Shown in pieces: positions 33,264-42,693 of a DNA stretch of 64,000 bases. Below the pieces are notes generated by a model that was not told the DNA's origin, did no database searches, and saw only the letters and a list, made by a program, of their open reading frames with translations. The translations under genes were made by a program, and so were the position numbers. Source of the stretch: Pomphorhynchus laevis (Eukaryota; Acanthocephala; Palaeacanthocephala; Echinorhynchida; Pomphorhynchidae); assembly GCA_012934845.2 (NCBI GenBank), contig WNNJ02003613.1:62001-126000 (forward strand). The letters run 5' to 3'. The first letter of the stretch is position 1. Each line of letters begins with the position of its first letter.

Positions 33264-33455
33264 TGTTGTGTTTTCAGACATTGCAAAGCAAACGCTAACG
33301 TTTTTTAATTTTTAGTACAAACAAAACACCAGCGTTCAGAAACAGTCGCTATCCGACATATATAGTCAAAATACAAAGGCATACCGCCAAGCACATTGCT
33401 GCCAGTGATAATCGTCATTGCCATACATTTGCAGTGTGTTCGTTCATACACAACA
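33264..33455 (-). repeat. 3' LTR of the Mag-like element
   Basis: 192 bp, identical by eye to 37622-37813. It ends at a polypurine tract on the interior side and abuts LINE B linker sequence on the outer side. Confidence 0.9.
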
Positions 33456-33484
33456 TTCCTCTTCCCCATATAAATGTGGTCTTT

Positions 33485-36400
33485 TTAGTACGCCACATTC
33501 CAGCCATATCGAACAGGTACTTTACGGACTCTTTCTGATCGTCTAGGTAATTGGCGATGGCAATTATCATGTTCAAGATTTTTTTCATCCGCCGAATTCG
33601 TAATGGTAAGTGGACTTTGATCACTAGTTATCTCAATCCGCTGTGACAATGTTGAATTCATTTTCTCTTGATCATTGTCTGCATCATTGGTAATTTCTCG
33701 ATTCTCTATACCTTCTCCTTTACGAAGCATATCGGCGTGTAATCTGTAGTTTTGATCAGCGTTGCTCACGACATACGATGTCCAGTTTGAGCGCTTTTCT
33801 ATTTCCCCCGCCGACCACGGTTCGTTACTTTTCTGCCGATACCACACCTTTTCTCCTGAATAAAACTCCCTCGGTTTGGATTTCTTATCGAAATGTATTT
33901 TGTTATTTGCTTGATAACCTTCAAGTGTAGAACGTAGATTCGGTTTCAAACGATCAAATAAGGTAGTCAAACGATGACCGGTAAAGACAATTGATGGTGG
34001 TTTTCCTGTGGCACTGTGCGGTGTGTTTCTATACGACAATAAGAATTGCTGCAATCGCTTTGGACGATCGTGTATATTGTAAGGTCTGATCACTTTATTC
34101 TTTAGTACTTGAATAAACCTCTCCGCTAAACCGTTTGATCTTGGGTGATACGGAGATACTCTTACATGCTTTACTCCATTAGACTGCAAAAAATTCGCGA
34201 ATTCGGAAGACTGAAACGGGGGACCATTGTCTGATACCAGCTCTTCCGGAACCCCATTTCTGGCAAATATTTCTCTTAATACCTTTATTGTTGAGTGAGC
34301 ACTTGTACATTGCATCTTAATAACCTCTGGCCATTTTGATAGAGCACACTGAACCACAAAGTAATACTCCTGTTGGGATGGTCCGGCGAAATCTACGTGA
34401 ATCCTAGTCCATATATCGCTGGGTACAGGCCAATTGTGAAGTGGATGGTTAGGTTCGTTATTCCGGAAACGCTGACAATCGTTACAATTTTGTACTGAGC
34501 GCTCGATATCAGCATCCAATCCAGGCCACCATACGTAATATCGTGATAAGGACTTCATAGCCACAATTCCCGGATGGCCTGCATGCAAAGCTCGCAAAAC
34601 TGTCTCCCGTAGACTCGTCGGAATTAATACACGCGCTCCTAAAAGCAAAATTCCATTTTCAAATGATAACTCATTGCGTCTTGTGCTGTAATAATGAATG
34701 TTCGAGTCTGTAACTTTGTTTGGCCAACCGATCGACACATATTGCGTCACCTTTTTTAGAATCAAATCTTGTTTCGTAGCTTCGCGAATAGCTGTTGCGG
34801 ATAATAAAGGTGTGTCCTCACATAACAAATTCACACAGATATCATTTGTTCCCGACGTTTCTGCACAGTCAAGGCCTTGACATGGAAATCTGGAGAGGAC
34901 ATCGGCAATTATGTTATCTTTTCCTGGAATGCATTCGAGTTCGTAGTCGAATTGACTCAACAACAATGCCCATCTGACTAAACGCTGATTCGCGATCTTT
35001 GGCAAATTACGTTGATTTCCGAATATGTATTTCAAAGGTTTGTGATCAGTGATGAGTACGAACTTTCTACCTAATAGAAAATATCGAAACTTATTGACAC
35101 CGAATATAAGTGCAAGTGCCTCCCGGTCGATTTGCGAGTAATTTATTTCCGCGCTGCTCAATTTTCTTGATGCGTATGCAATCGGCAGATAACGGTTGTT
35201 TTTAGTTTCTTGAAGCAGTACGGCTCCTAAGCCTCTCTCACAAGCATCACAATACAGCTTCAGGTTACTCTTCCCATCATATGGTATTAAAATTTTCGGT
35301 TTTAGCATACTTTGCTTGACCAATTCAAATTGGCTTTGATGCCGATCTGTCCAGTTCCAATTCGCTCGTACACCCGTTAACGAATACAAGTCAGCACACT
35401 GCGACCGCAAATGAGGAATAAAACGTTCAAGGAACCCTATGGTTCCCAAGAACGTTCGCAGTTCTTTAGGATTTGACGGTGGACAAATATTTTGAATAGT
35501 ATCAACTTTCTCTGGATCAACTTTTACCATTCCTTTATCTAACACGTGTCCCAGAAATTTGACTTGTTCTTGAAGAAATAAACACTTTTCACGTTTAACT
35601 CGTATTCCCGCATTCAATAATCTTGTCATTACACTTCGAAGTCTGTCTATATGTTCTGAACGTGTTTCACCTGCAACTACAACATCATCCAGATAAACTG
35701 CGACGCCCGGAATCGTACCGAGTAATTGATTCATATAACGCTGGAACAAAATTGGTGCAATGGATAACCCAAATGGTAATCGACGATATTGATAATATCC
35801 GAAGGGTGTCGATATGGTCAAATACTTTCGAGAGTCTTGATGAACTTTCATTTGTGAATACGCATCCTTTAAATCCAATACTGAATACAAGGTGCCTCCT
35901 GCGATTTTGCTCAGTATCTCCTCAAATGTCGGTAATTCGAAACAATCACAATTCAGATACGGATTAATTGTCGCCTTGAAGTCAGCGCAAAGTCTTATTG
36001 AGTTATCCTTCTTGAGCACAGAAACAATTGGACTCGCCCATTCAATATAATTACAGTTTGAATCAACTTGCTCTAATGTTCCATTCGATAAAAGGCGCTT
36101 TAACTCTTCTTCGATTTTTGGCTTTAATGGCAGTGGTACGCGACGAGCCGGAATGCATCGTGCAATAGCCGATGGATCAACTTGTAACTTTATCTCCAAA
36201 TCCTTAATGTTCCCAAGATCTTCATTGAATAACTCCTTAAATCTGAGTAACATGTGGTTTAAATCGGATGCACCTTGTTGATTTAAATTTAACTGATTGA
36301 TAGCTCGTGGGCGGGATCTTACTTGACGTGGCAAGGACATGTTAAATGCTTCTATCCACGGTTGTCCAAACAAGCTCTTTTCTGTTTCGTATACGACCTC

Positions 36401-37639
36401 GACATTCAACAATTTGGCTACATTATCTAGTTCTACAGTCACTTGACATTGACCTATGCTCTTTATCAACCCTCCACCAAAACTTCTCAGCCATCTTCCC
36501 GCTCTTAGCTCAGGCGAACCACAACTTGACCATGTTTTTTGAGATATTACAGACAACATTGCTCCCGTATCAAACTCCATTTCCACTTGAACTCCGTTTA
36601 TTCTCACTTCCAATGTCGGTCCCAGGATATGGTCCCTTCGACAAACGTTTTGAATTTCGAGAAAAGCCAACTCTACAGCCTTATTATCACCATTCTCGTC
36701 TGATATCAACTGATGAATATTTTGTAGTGCTACCTTGCAGCATCGACGAATATGACCTATCTTACCACAACGGTGACATTTTACGTTCTTAGCCCAACAC
36801 TGTTGCTCATTTACGTGATTTGAACCATTACATCGTGTACAACGAGGCATGGAATTTTTATTCCATTGTGATCGACGTCCAGCACTTAATTTATTAACAT
36901 GCGAAATTTCAACATCCTTTTTCGAGTCATTTGCATAATTCGAGCTGGTTTCCGTCGCTAACAAGTGCTTAGTAGCTTGTGTCATTTCCCAATTAGAAGC
37001 AATCCTAATTACATCGTCTAACGTAGGATTGTCTAATCGTAATAGACTCATACGTATTTCCTCGATTGGAGTATATGCAATTACCAGATCTCTCAATCTG
37101 TCGTCGATTGCTTGCTGTTCGGTTTGAATGGATTGATCGAAAAACGAACACTTACTAGCCAGGCCCCTTGCTTCCGCTATCCAATCTTTATGTGACTGAT
37201 TGGCTTTTTGTCGACATTGCGTAAATTCGAATCTGGCTGCAACTATATGCATCGGCTTTTTAAAATGACGATCGAGTTCCTTAATAATCATCTCGAAAGT
37301 AATGTCCTCTTTTTCGAAAGACGGAATCAATTGTCCAACCAAGCGAAAAATTTCTTGACCACAACTGGACAGTAAGAATTGTTTTTGTCGCATCTGTGAA
37401 TCAACTCTGTGCATGCCCAAAAAATTCTTCAGTTGAATCCCGTAATCAATCCACTTATCGTGATCTGCATTGAAATGCTGAAACGCCGGTATATTGCAAT
37501 CCTTATTGGGATTTTCACGATTTTGCAGACTTTCCATCAACTTCGTCAATGTACGTTGTTGTTCCCATACAATTTTCATAATGTCGTTCGACGAAAATTT
37601 TGAACCACCCTCGTCGCCAATTGTTGTGTTTTCAGACAT
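33485..37639 (-). CDS. Gag-pol polyprotein of the Mag-like element, 1384 residues
   Basis: One uninterrupted frame. Gag covers residues 1-250. Two zinc knuckles follow at 267-281 (CTRC...C) and 288-300 (CHRCGKIGHIRRC). The protease motif FDTGA is at 356-360. In RT, LPFGL is near 621 and YLDD at 649-652. RNase H has YCDACERGLGA at 796 and TDHKPL at 864. Integrase has H1019/H1022-type and C1052/C1055 zinc ligands, then D1083, D1137 and E1173. The protease-RT-RNase H-integrase order is that of Ty3/gypsy. Gag and pol share one frame, so no frameshift is needed. All main catalytic residues are visible. Confidence 0.9.
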   Translation of the reverse strand: MSENTTIGDEGGSKFSSNDIMKIVWEQQRTLTKLMESLQNRENPNKDCNIPAFQHFNADHDKWIDYGIQLKNFLGMHRVDSQMRQKQFLLSSCGQEIFRLVGQLIPSFEKEDITFEMIIKELDRHFKKPMHIVAARFEFTQCRQKANQSHKDWIAEARGLASKCSFFDQSIQTEQQAIDDRLRDLVIAYTPIEEIRMSLLRLDNPTLDDVIRIASNWEMTQATKHLLATETSSNYANDSKKDVEISHVNKLSAGRRSQWNKNSMPRCTRCNGSNHVNEQQCWAKNVKCHRCGKIGHIRRCCKVALQNIHQLISDENGDNKAVELAFLEIQNVCRRDHILGPTLEVRINGVQVEMEFDTGAMLSVISQKTWSSCGSPELRAGRWLRSFGGGLIKSIGQCQVTVELDNVAKLLNVEVVYETEKSLFGQPWIEAFNMSLPRQVRSRPRAINQLNLNQQGASDLNHMLLRFKELFNEDLGNIKDLEIKLQVDPSAIARCIPARRVPLPLKPKIEEELKRLLSNGTLEQVDSNCNYIEWASPIVSVLKKDNSIRLCADFKATINPYLNCDCFELPTFEEILSKIAGGTLYSVLDLKDAYSQMKVHQDSRKYLTISTPFGYYQYRRLPFGLSIAPILFQRYMNQLLGTIPGVAVYLDDVVVAGETRSEHIDRLRSVMTRLLNAGIRVKREKCLFLQEQVKFLGHVLDKGMVKVDPEKVDTIQNICPPSNPKELRTFLGTIGFLERFIPHLRSQCADLYSLTGVRANWNWTDRHQSQFELVKQSMLKPKILIPYDGKSNLKLYCDACERGLGAVLLQETKNNRYLPIAYASRKLSSAEINYSQIDREALALIFGVNKFRYFLLGRKFVLITDHKPLKYIFGNQRNLPKIANQRLVRWALLLSQFDYELECIPGKDNIIADVLSRFPCQGLDCAETSGTNDICVNLLCEDTPLLSATAIREATKQDLILKKVTQYVSIGWPNKVTDSNIHYYSTRRNELSFENGILLLGARVLIPTSLRETVLRALHAGHPGIVAMKSLSRYYVWWPGLDADIERSVQNCNDCQRFRNNEPNHPLHNWPVPSDIWTRIHVDFAGPSQQEYYFVVQCALSKWPEVIKMQCTSAHSTIKVLREIFARNGVPEELVSDNGPPFQSSEFANFLQSNGVKHVRVSPYHPRSNGLAERFIQVLKNKVIRPYNIHDRPKRLQQFLLSYRNTPHSATGKPPSIVFTGHRLTTLFDRLKPNLRSTLEGYQANNKIHFDKKSKPREFYSGEKVWYRQKSNEPWSAGEIEKRSNWTSYVVSNADQNYRLHADMLRKGEGIENREITNDADNDQEKMNSTLSQRIEITSDQSPLTITNSADEKNLEHDNCHRQLPRRSERVRKVPVRYGWNVAY

Positions 37640-37813
37640 TGCAAAGCAAACGCTAACGTTTTTTAATTTTTAGTACAAACAAAACACCAGCGTTCAGAAA
37701 CAGTCGCTATCCGACATATATAGTCAAAATACAAAGGCATACCGCCAAGCACATTGCTGCCAGTGATAATCGTCATTGCCATACATTTGCAGTGTGTTCG
37801 TTCATACACAACA
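37622..37813 (-). repeat. 5' LTR of the Mag-like element
   Basis: 192 bp. The start codon of the gag-pol frame (37639-37637) lies inside this LTR, about 18 bp from its inner edge, so the frame reads out of the LTR and through the primer site. Confidence 0.9.
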
Positions 37814-38030
37814 TTCTCTTGATAGAAACCGGCAGAACAGAGGCAATGGAAAGGTAAATTACGGATTCGGTCAGAAGAGCGGGGTAATTGAGGATAAGAT
37901 CGGATTTATTGAGAATAGATCTAGTGTTGAGGAGACCGAGGCGGAAACGTGTGCTGTGGCGAAAGAGACTAGTGGAGAAGACACATAGGAGAGATGGAGC
38001 GCCATCGAATTTTTGGACGGGTGTGGACAA
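37814..38030 (-). pseudogene. LINE B endonuclease, N-terminal stub
   Basis: Encodes HSTRFRLGLLNTRSILNKSDLI and the following TES box (ALLTESVIYLSI), the first 60 residues of the endonuclease. It is then cut by the 5' LTR of the gypsy element. The rest of the endonuclease, which would hold GDFN, SDH and most catalytic residues, is not found on either side. Confidence 0.75.
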
Positions 38031-39366
38031 TTTGAAAATTTCCGTCTATGTTTCGGATGGCGAGTGAAGTTTCGCCGTTTTCCTCGCGACGACGTTTTTC
38101 GATGCGGGCTGAAGAGATTTGAGCGATTTCGGAAGGGGCGCGATCGGGGAAAATTCGAGTGGTTGAAGATGACATGAGTTTGAATCGTTGAGAGAGGACA
38201 GAAGACGCGTGAGAGCGATGCTTGAAAACAATTTTTAGGAGAGGGGGCTGGGAAGGATTAGATTGAGAAGATTTGTTTAGACGGATGAATGCGACTGGAG
38301 AAATGTCCTTGAAAAAGGATGGTTTATCCGCAGGAACAATAGACGAGAGGATGGATCTGAAGGCGGAAACATCGTGGTCCAGACGTGCTTGTGGAGATAA
38401 GGAGTTAGAAGGCGTGATATTAGTAACAATGACGCAACGATCGCGAGAAGCAAAGCGCTTCCGTAAAGGAGGACGACTGACGTGAGTAGGTGAGATCACG
38501 ATAGAAGAGCTGGCAGTTGATGATTTGGAGGGATTTGGTTTGACGACGGGAGACATAGAGGATAATGATAATAAAGCGGGTGGCAAGCGATGTGAGGAAA
38601 GGTTATGAGTGGAAGGGTAGTGGAGGCTGGTGGAGGTGATTTTGATTGATGGATGCAAGTTATTGAGAAACGAGACAGGAAGGACGGGACGTGGGGTGTC
38701 GGGGAGTGAACATACATTAGTTGTAACAATTTGCGGCTCCGTCACTGTATCGGTAGATTTATCATAAACTTGACAAAATCCATCTTGCTGCGATACAATT
38801 TGCGGCTCCTTCAGATTATCTGATAATGGATTATCTGATGATGACGTAGAAACGCGATGAGGGGTAGAAATGTAAGGTGATTTATCTGATACGACAAAAG
38901 AAATACTGGGTTGCAAATGGTCAATGACAGTAACATCAGAAGATTGAGCTGATTGATTGGGCAAAATTGAAGGATGTATAGTAATACCTGTAGAAGAGAT
39001 GGGAGATTTGGCATTCTTAGAGGCAATCGAATGCGGGAGAATTGGGCATCGAGGTTGAGACTTATTACAATACGAAGAGGCATGTGTGGACATCGCTGCA
39101 TTGCCAGATAGTTTCAATATATTTGTCTTGAGACTCTCTATTTCACTCTTCATCGTATTTATCATCTTAGCCGAACAGTAGCCACAGTAGAATTCGTTGT
39201 CTGCAAGGCAAGATGCCTGGGATTCTGAAGTCCAAATACTTACCCACGTGTGACAATCATTGTTTGAGCAAAGGACTTGTTGTTCAGATCCATTGGAAAC
39301 ATCTCTAACATCGGTGTTGGACGCAACATGGTTGGGAACTTGAGACTTTTGTTTTTTCCGACCCAT
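37969..39366 (-). CDS. LINE B ORF1, 465 residues, intact frame
   Basis: Starts MGRKKQKSQVPNHV. Residues about 32-66 form a PHD-like Cys pattern (CSNNDCHTWVSIW, then FYCGYCSAK), followed by a short coiled region (MINTMKSEIESLKTNILKL). A long Ser/Pro-rich middle (residues about 90-300) leads to a basic RNA-binding end: KRFASRDRCVIVTNI, PVAFIRLNKSSQSN, PPLLKIVFKHRSHASSVL and LAIRNIDGNFQIVHTRPKIRW. It overlaps the start of the endonuclease frame by about 60 bp. The protein probably coats element RNA. Confidence 0.75.
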   Translation of the reverse strand: MGRKKQKSQVPNHVASNTDVRDVSNGSEQQVLCSNNDCHTWVSIWTSESQASCLADNEFYCGYCSAKMINTMKSEIESLKTNILKLSGNAAMSTHASSYCNKSQPRCPILPHSIASKNAKSPISSTGITIHPSILPNQSAQSSDVTVIDHLQPSISFVVSDKSPYISTPHRVSTSSSDNPLSDNLKEPQIVSQQDGFCQVYDKSTDTVTEPQIVTTNVCSLPDTPRPVLPVSFLNNLHPSIKITSTSLHYPSTHNLSSHRLPPALLSLSSMSPVVKPNPSKSSTASSSIVISPTHVSRPPLRKRFASRDRCVIVTNITPSNSLSPQARLDHDVSAFRSILSSIVPADKPSFFKDISPVAFIRLNKSSQSNPSQPPLLKIVFKHRSHASSVLSQRFKLMSSSTTRIFPDRAPSEIAQISSARIEKRRREENGETSLAIRNIDGNFQIVHTRPKIRWRSISPMCLLH

Positions 39367-39418
39367 TTGTATATAGTCGTTTGATTCGTGATTTTATTCT
39401 CCTCGTTGTATGTATATT

Positions 39419-39522
39419 AGATTGTATGTTATTTATTGTAGATGACGGGAGATTGTATGTTATTTATTGTAGATGACGGCAGATGACGGGAGTCTGTTCC
39501 AACTGTTTATTACTCGATCTTG
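39419..39522. repeat. Tandem duplication and LINE D patch at the 5' end of LINE B
   Basis: AGATTGTATGTTATTTATTG plus 11 bases occurs twice in tandem (about 39419-39449 and 39450-39480). Then about 40 bp (39480-39520, GATGACGGGAGTCTGTTCCA and on) match LINE D C-terminal coding DNA as at 29912-29953. Such patchwork is common where LINE copying ends by template jumping. Confidence 0.65.
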
Positions 39523-39613
39523 TGTATATTAATCTTGTAATTTGTGTATGTTTTTTATTGTATGTTTATCAGAAACCAAATTTTTTTAATTTTTTTAAAC
39601 CAAAATTTTTGAG

Positions 39614-40550
39614 GCGAAAGTAACCTCACCGTCATAAATTTTCGTGTAGTGCGACGCAGAACTTCAACTCGTTTCTGGATTCGTTCCATTGGCAACGGTG
39701 GAAACATCGGGGAGCTGCGAAGTCTTTGTGTCGCAACGAAACTACCCAAGAAGTGACAGTAAATGTCGATAAGAGATACGAGTATTCCGACCCAGTACAC
39801 TCCACACATGCTTTCCGGGTCTTATATTCGAATGTCTTAAGTCTCATTAATAAAATGGACGAAGTTCTCACTCTGGTTAACAGCACCTCATTTGAAATAC
39901 TTGTTTTTACAGAGTCGTGGTTAAAACCACACATCATAGATTCAGAAATTTCCATCAATGGGTACGCCATAATCCGAGCAGATCGGCAAATTTGCCGTGG
40001 TGGCGGAGTGATCATATATGCTTGAGAAGTTCTTACAACTCGTGTTATGTCAATTGAGTGCGATGAATCAAGTCTTTGTGAATACGCTTGGGTTTCTGTA
40101 ACAGATCATAAAAATATATTTTTCTCTCTAGGTGTATTCTATCGCCCCCCCATTCGCTCCAAGTGGGTCGATTATATCCTCAATAACTGAAAATGCATTC
40201 AAGGGTCAAAAAGTTATTTTATTAGGAGACTTTAACATGCCGCGAATTGATTGGATAGATTACGTTCCTCTTCCTGGATGTGATCCCGAATCATTACTGC
40301 TTTTAAATACGATAAATGATTTACATATAGTCCAACATGTTCACAGGGATACTCGTCACAGGGGTACTAACTCCTCAATTCTTGACCTCTGCTTTTCGAG
40401 TGAAACGTATCTGATAAAAAACGTCAAATACGGACATCCGCTATGATCAAGCGAACACTCTACCATCTCAATAGAATTTAACGCACTCGGACCATATGCC
40501 GAAACGGTTAAAAGGTCGAATCCTTTTAAGATCGACTATGATGTCGTGCG
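39614..40550 (+). pseudogene. LINE D ORF1 end and endonuclease
   Basis: After the last ORF1 residues the endonuclease begins: FRVLYSNVLSLINKMDEV, LVFTESWLKPHI, ADRQICRGGGVIIYA, then a stop at 40022. Later pieces, such as FYRPPIR near 40140 and the LGDFN box (40222-40240) with MPRIDWIDY, are in another frame. ILDLCFSSETY near 40380-40410 completes it. Confidence 0.7.
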
Positions 40551-42585
40551 AAGTATAATTTCCTGTATGTATTGGCCCGACCCATCGAAAGCAGGCATTC
40601 AAGAAGCTTGGGATCACTTTAAGACCACATTACATTTTGTTCTCGACTATTTTGCTCCGATACGTCAGAATCGTACACGAAAACTACATCCGAAATGGTT
40701 AGATGCGGAATTGCTTGCTCTAATCAAACACCGTGATAGATGTTTCCATGCGTACAAAAAAGGGGAGCTTTCTTGTAAACACTACTGTCATTGCAGGAAT
40801 ACGGTTTCTATTCTAAAAAAAACAGAAAAAACGCAGTTTCATCTCAAATATATGCCGCTCCACTCATAACAATCCTTGGGTGGCTTTCAAAAGCATACTT
40901 CCACGTCCTATACACTCGACAGATTGTTCATACCTATTGGCCGACAATGGGTAAATCTTGATCACCCCAACTGATGTAGCTGCCCATTTTATGGACTATT
41001 TTGCTATCAAAGAAGATAGAGTGTCGATCCCCGATAGTATAATCCAAACTAAACACAATGTACTTCTACCTAGAGTAGTCATATCTAACATTAAATTTAG
41101 CGATGAAGAGGTACTGCACGAGCTACTTAAATTACCCCGCAATGCCGCGTCAGGTTCTGACCATATACATTTAATACCCTTAAAGGAATTGGCCCATGCA
41201 ATATACGTTCCCTTAGCTTCTATTTTAGAAGTTCACTAAACACAGGTTATCTACCATCTGATTAGACTAAGGATATTGTACGTCCAATTTTCAAGAAAGG
41301 GGATAAATCCCAGGTTTCCAACTACCGTCCCATCAGTCCCACATCTGTAGCTTGTAAGGTATTAGAAAAATTGATTCTTCGTCACCTTAGCGCTTTCGTT
41401 GAAGCTAACAATCGCCTCAGCCCCAGTCGGCATGGATTTAGGCCAAATCGCTTAACGGTAACGAACTTCGTAAAAGCGAGAGCAAGCTGGGTGGATTCGA
41501 TGAGGAGTGGCTCCAAAGTAGATGTGATATTTATAGACTTATCGAAAGTATTCGATAGAGTTATTCCCAATTTTCTAGTAAACAAATTATCTCACATTGG
41601 TGTACGGGGCTCTTTGTTACGCTGGATTCAATCATTCGTAAGCAACCGCTCGTTTGCAGTACGCATAAGCCATTATCTTTCTGGTTACTCAATGATGACG
41701 ACAGGCGTACCTCAAGGATCGGCCATAAGTCCGACTCTCTTTAATATATATGTAAATGATATTACTAACAACTTAACGTCGGAATGTGTTACCTACGCAG
41801 ATGATATTAAGGTTTGGAGGCGAATCATTGATGATTCCGATGTTAGCGCTCTTCAAAAAGACCAGGATTCCATAAATAAATAGTGTATATCTAATGGGAT
41901 GATGATAAATGCGACTAAATGTAGGCATATGGGGATCGGCTTCCCAGACATTCGTTGCTCTTATAAAATTGGAAACATGTCGATTGATTCTACAGATAAA
42001 ATCGATGACTTAGGGGTATCTACGCTTAACACGCTCGATATAAGCGTTCACGTAAATAAAGTTTCGGCCAATTGCCGTCGAACTATTGGCATCATTAGAC
42101 AATCTTTTGGATCACTAGAAGCATGTAGCTTCAGAATAATATACAAGGCCCTCATCTAATCTCGAATGCTATACGCATCTCCCGCAGCGTATCCACATCT
42201 GTGCAAGAACATTGTGGCTTACGAATCAATTCTCCGGTCGGCTACTCGTCTTGTTCCCACTGTCAAAGACCTGCCGTTTGACCAGAAGTTAGAAATCCTA
42301 GGTGTTTCAACGGTTTGTGAAAGTTTGGTAAAATCTGATCTTATGCTGGTATGGACGGCAATTTTATCGCCCACTCATCCCCTCAACTTCATGTTTTGCC
42401 TACGCAACTCCGAGCAATTACGTGGACATCGACTAACGCTCAAACATCGTAGAAAAGTCCATCGACACTATCAGGATATCAGAATTCGAGTAATAAACAG
42501 TTGGAACAGACGCCCGTCATCTGCAATTGAATGCCGAAACATCCGAGAATTTCGGCGTGCGCTGAACAGTGTATCGCTCTCATAG
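40546..42585 (+). pseudogene. LINE D reverse transcriptase and C-terminus
   Basis: Linker: KLHPKWLDAELLALIKHRD. RT blocks: NAASGSDHIHLIPLKEL, PISPTSVACKVLEKL (about 41330-41370), HGFRPNRLTVTNF, FIDLSKVFDRVIP, TTGVPQGSAISPTLFN, and YADDIKVW with the YADD box near 41797-41808. The thumb has IDDLGVSTLNTLDISVHVNK. The C-terminal NSWNRRPSSAIECRN ends at 42585. Stops or frame changes occur near 40867, 41239, 41883 and 42160. Confidence 0.8.
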
Positions 42586-42693
42586 GAAGTCGAACCTGAT
42601 TTGGATTTTTTTTTGTTTTACTGACATTCTACTTTTTTACATTGAGATCCAGCCAAACGAGCCACCGCTCATCAGCTGTTGTATACTAATAAT

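Larger units (their letters stand above)
33264..37813 (-). mobile_element. Ty3/gypsy LTR element, whole-looking (Mag-like)
   Basis: 4550 bp with 192-bp LTRs that read identical, so it is young. The TGTTGTG...CACAACA ends are inverted. A purine tract (GGGGAAGAGGAA on the sense strand) abuts the 3' LTR. A primer site TGGCGACGAGG lies 3 bp after the 5' LTR and matches the 3' end expected for a serine tRNA, as in Mag-type elements. One long gag-pol frame fills the interior. No target duplication is seen: the flanks are AGAAT and TTCTC. Confidence 0.9.
31586..39613 (-). mobile_element. LINE B, inserted in LINE D and split by a gypsy element
   Basis: Minus strand. From 39613: 5' leader with a short tandem repeat, ORF1 (39366-37969), the start of the endonuclease (38030-37814), the gypsy element (37813-33264), then linker and RT (33263-31663) and 3' UTR. 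Flanked by GGCGAAA duplications in LINE D. Most of the endonuclease is missing between the two sides of the gypsy element. Fragments of the same family lie at 15345, 22978, 43101, 55160 and 56723. Confidence 0.85.
30353..42693 (+). mobile_element. LINE D, full-length-type copy split by LINE B
   Basis: The plus-strand LINE has a 5' leader (30353-30726), ORF1 (30727-31585, continuing at 39614), endonuclease (39790-40550), RT (40546-41883), C-terminus (to 42585) and an ACTAATAATAAT-type 3' tail. It was inserted into LINE D' (-) at an AAT step. ORF1 is split by LINE B with a 7-bp duplication GGCGAAA (31579-31585 and 39614-39620). ORF2 carries several stops. Confidence 0.8.

Noticed and set aside
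36346-36792. 148-codon plus-strand frame inside the Mag-like element
   Set aside because: Antisense shadow of the gag-pol frame, with no motif or start context of its own.
38818-38860. CTGATGA...GAAAC resembling a hammerhead within LINE B ORF1
   Set aside because: The intervening bases cannot form stem II, and the site is coding sequence in an intact frame.
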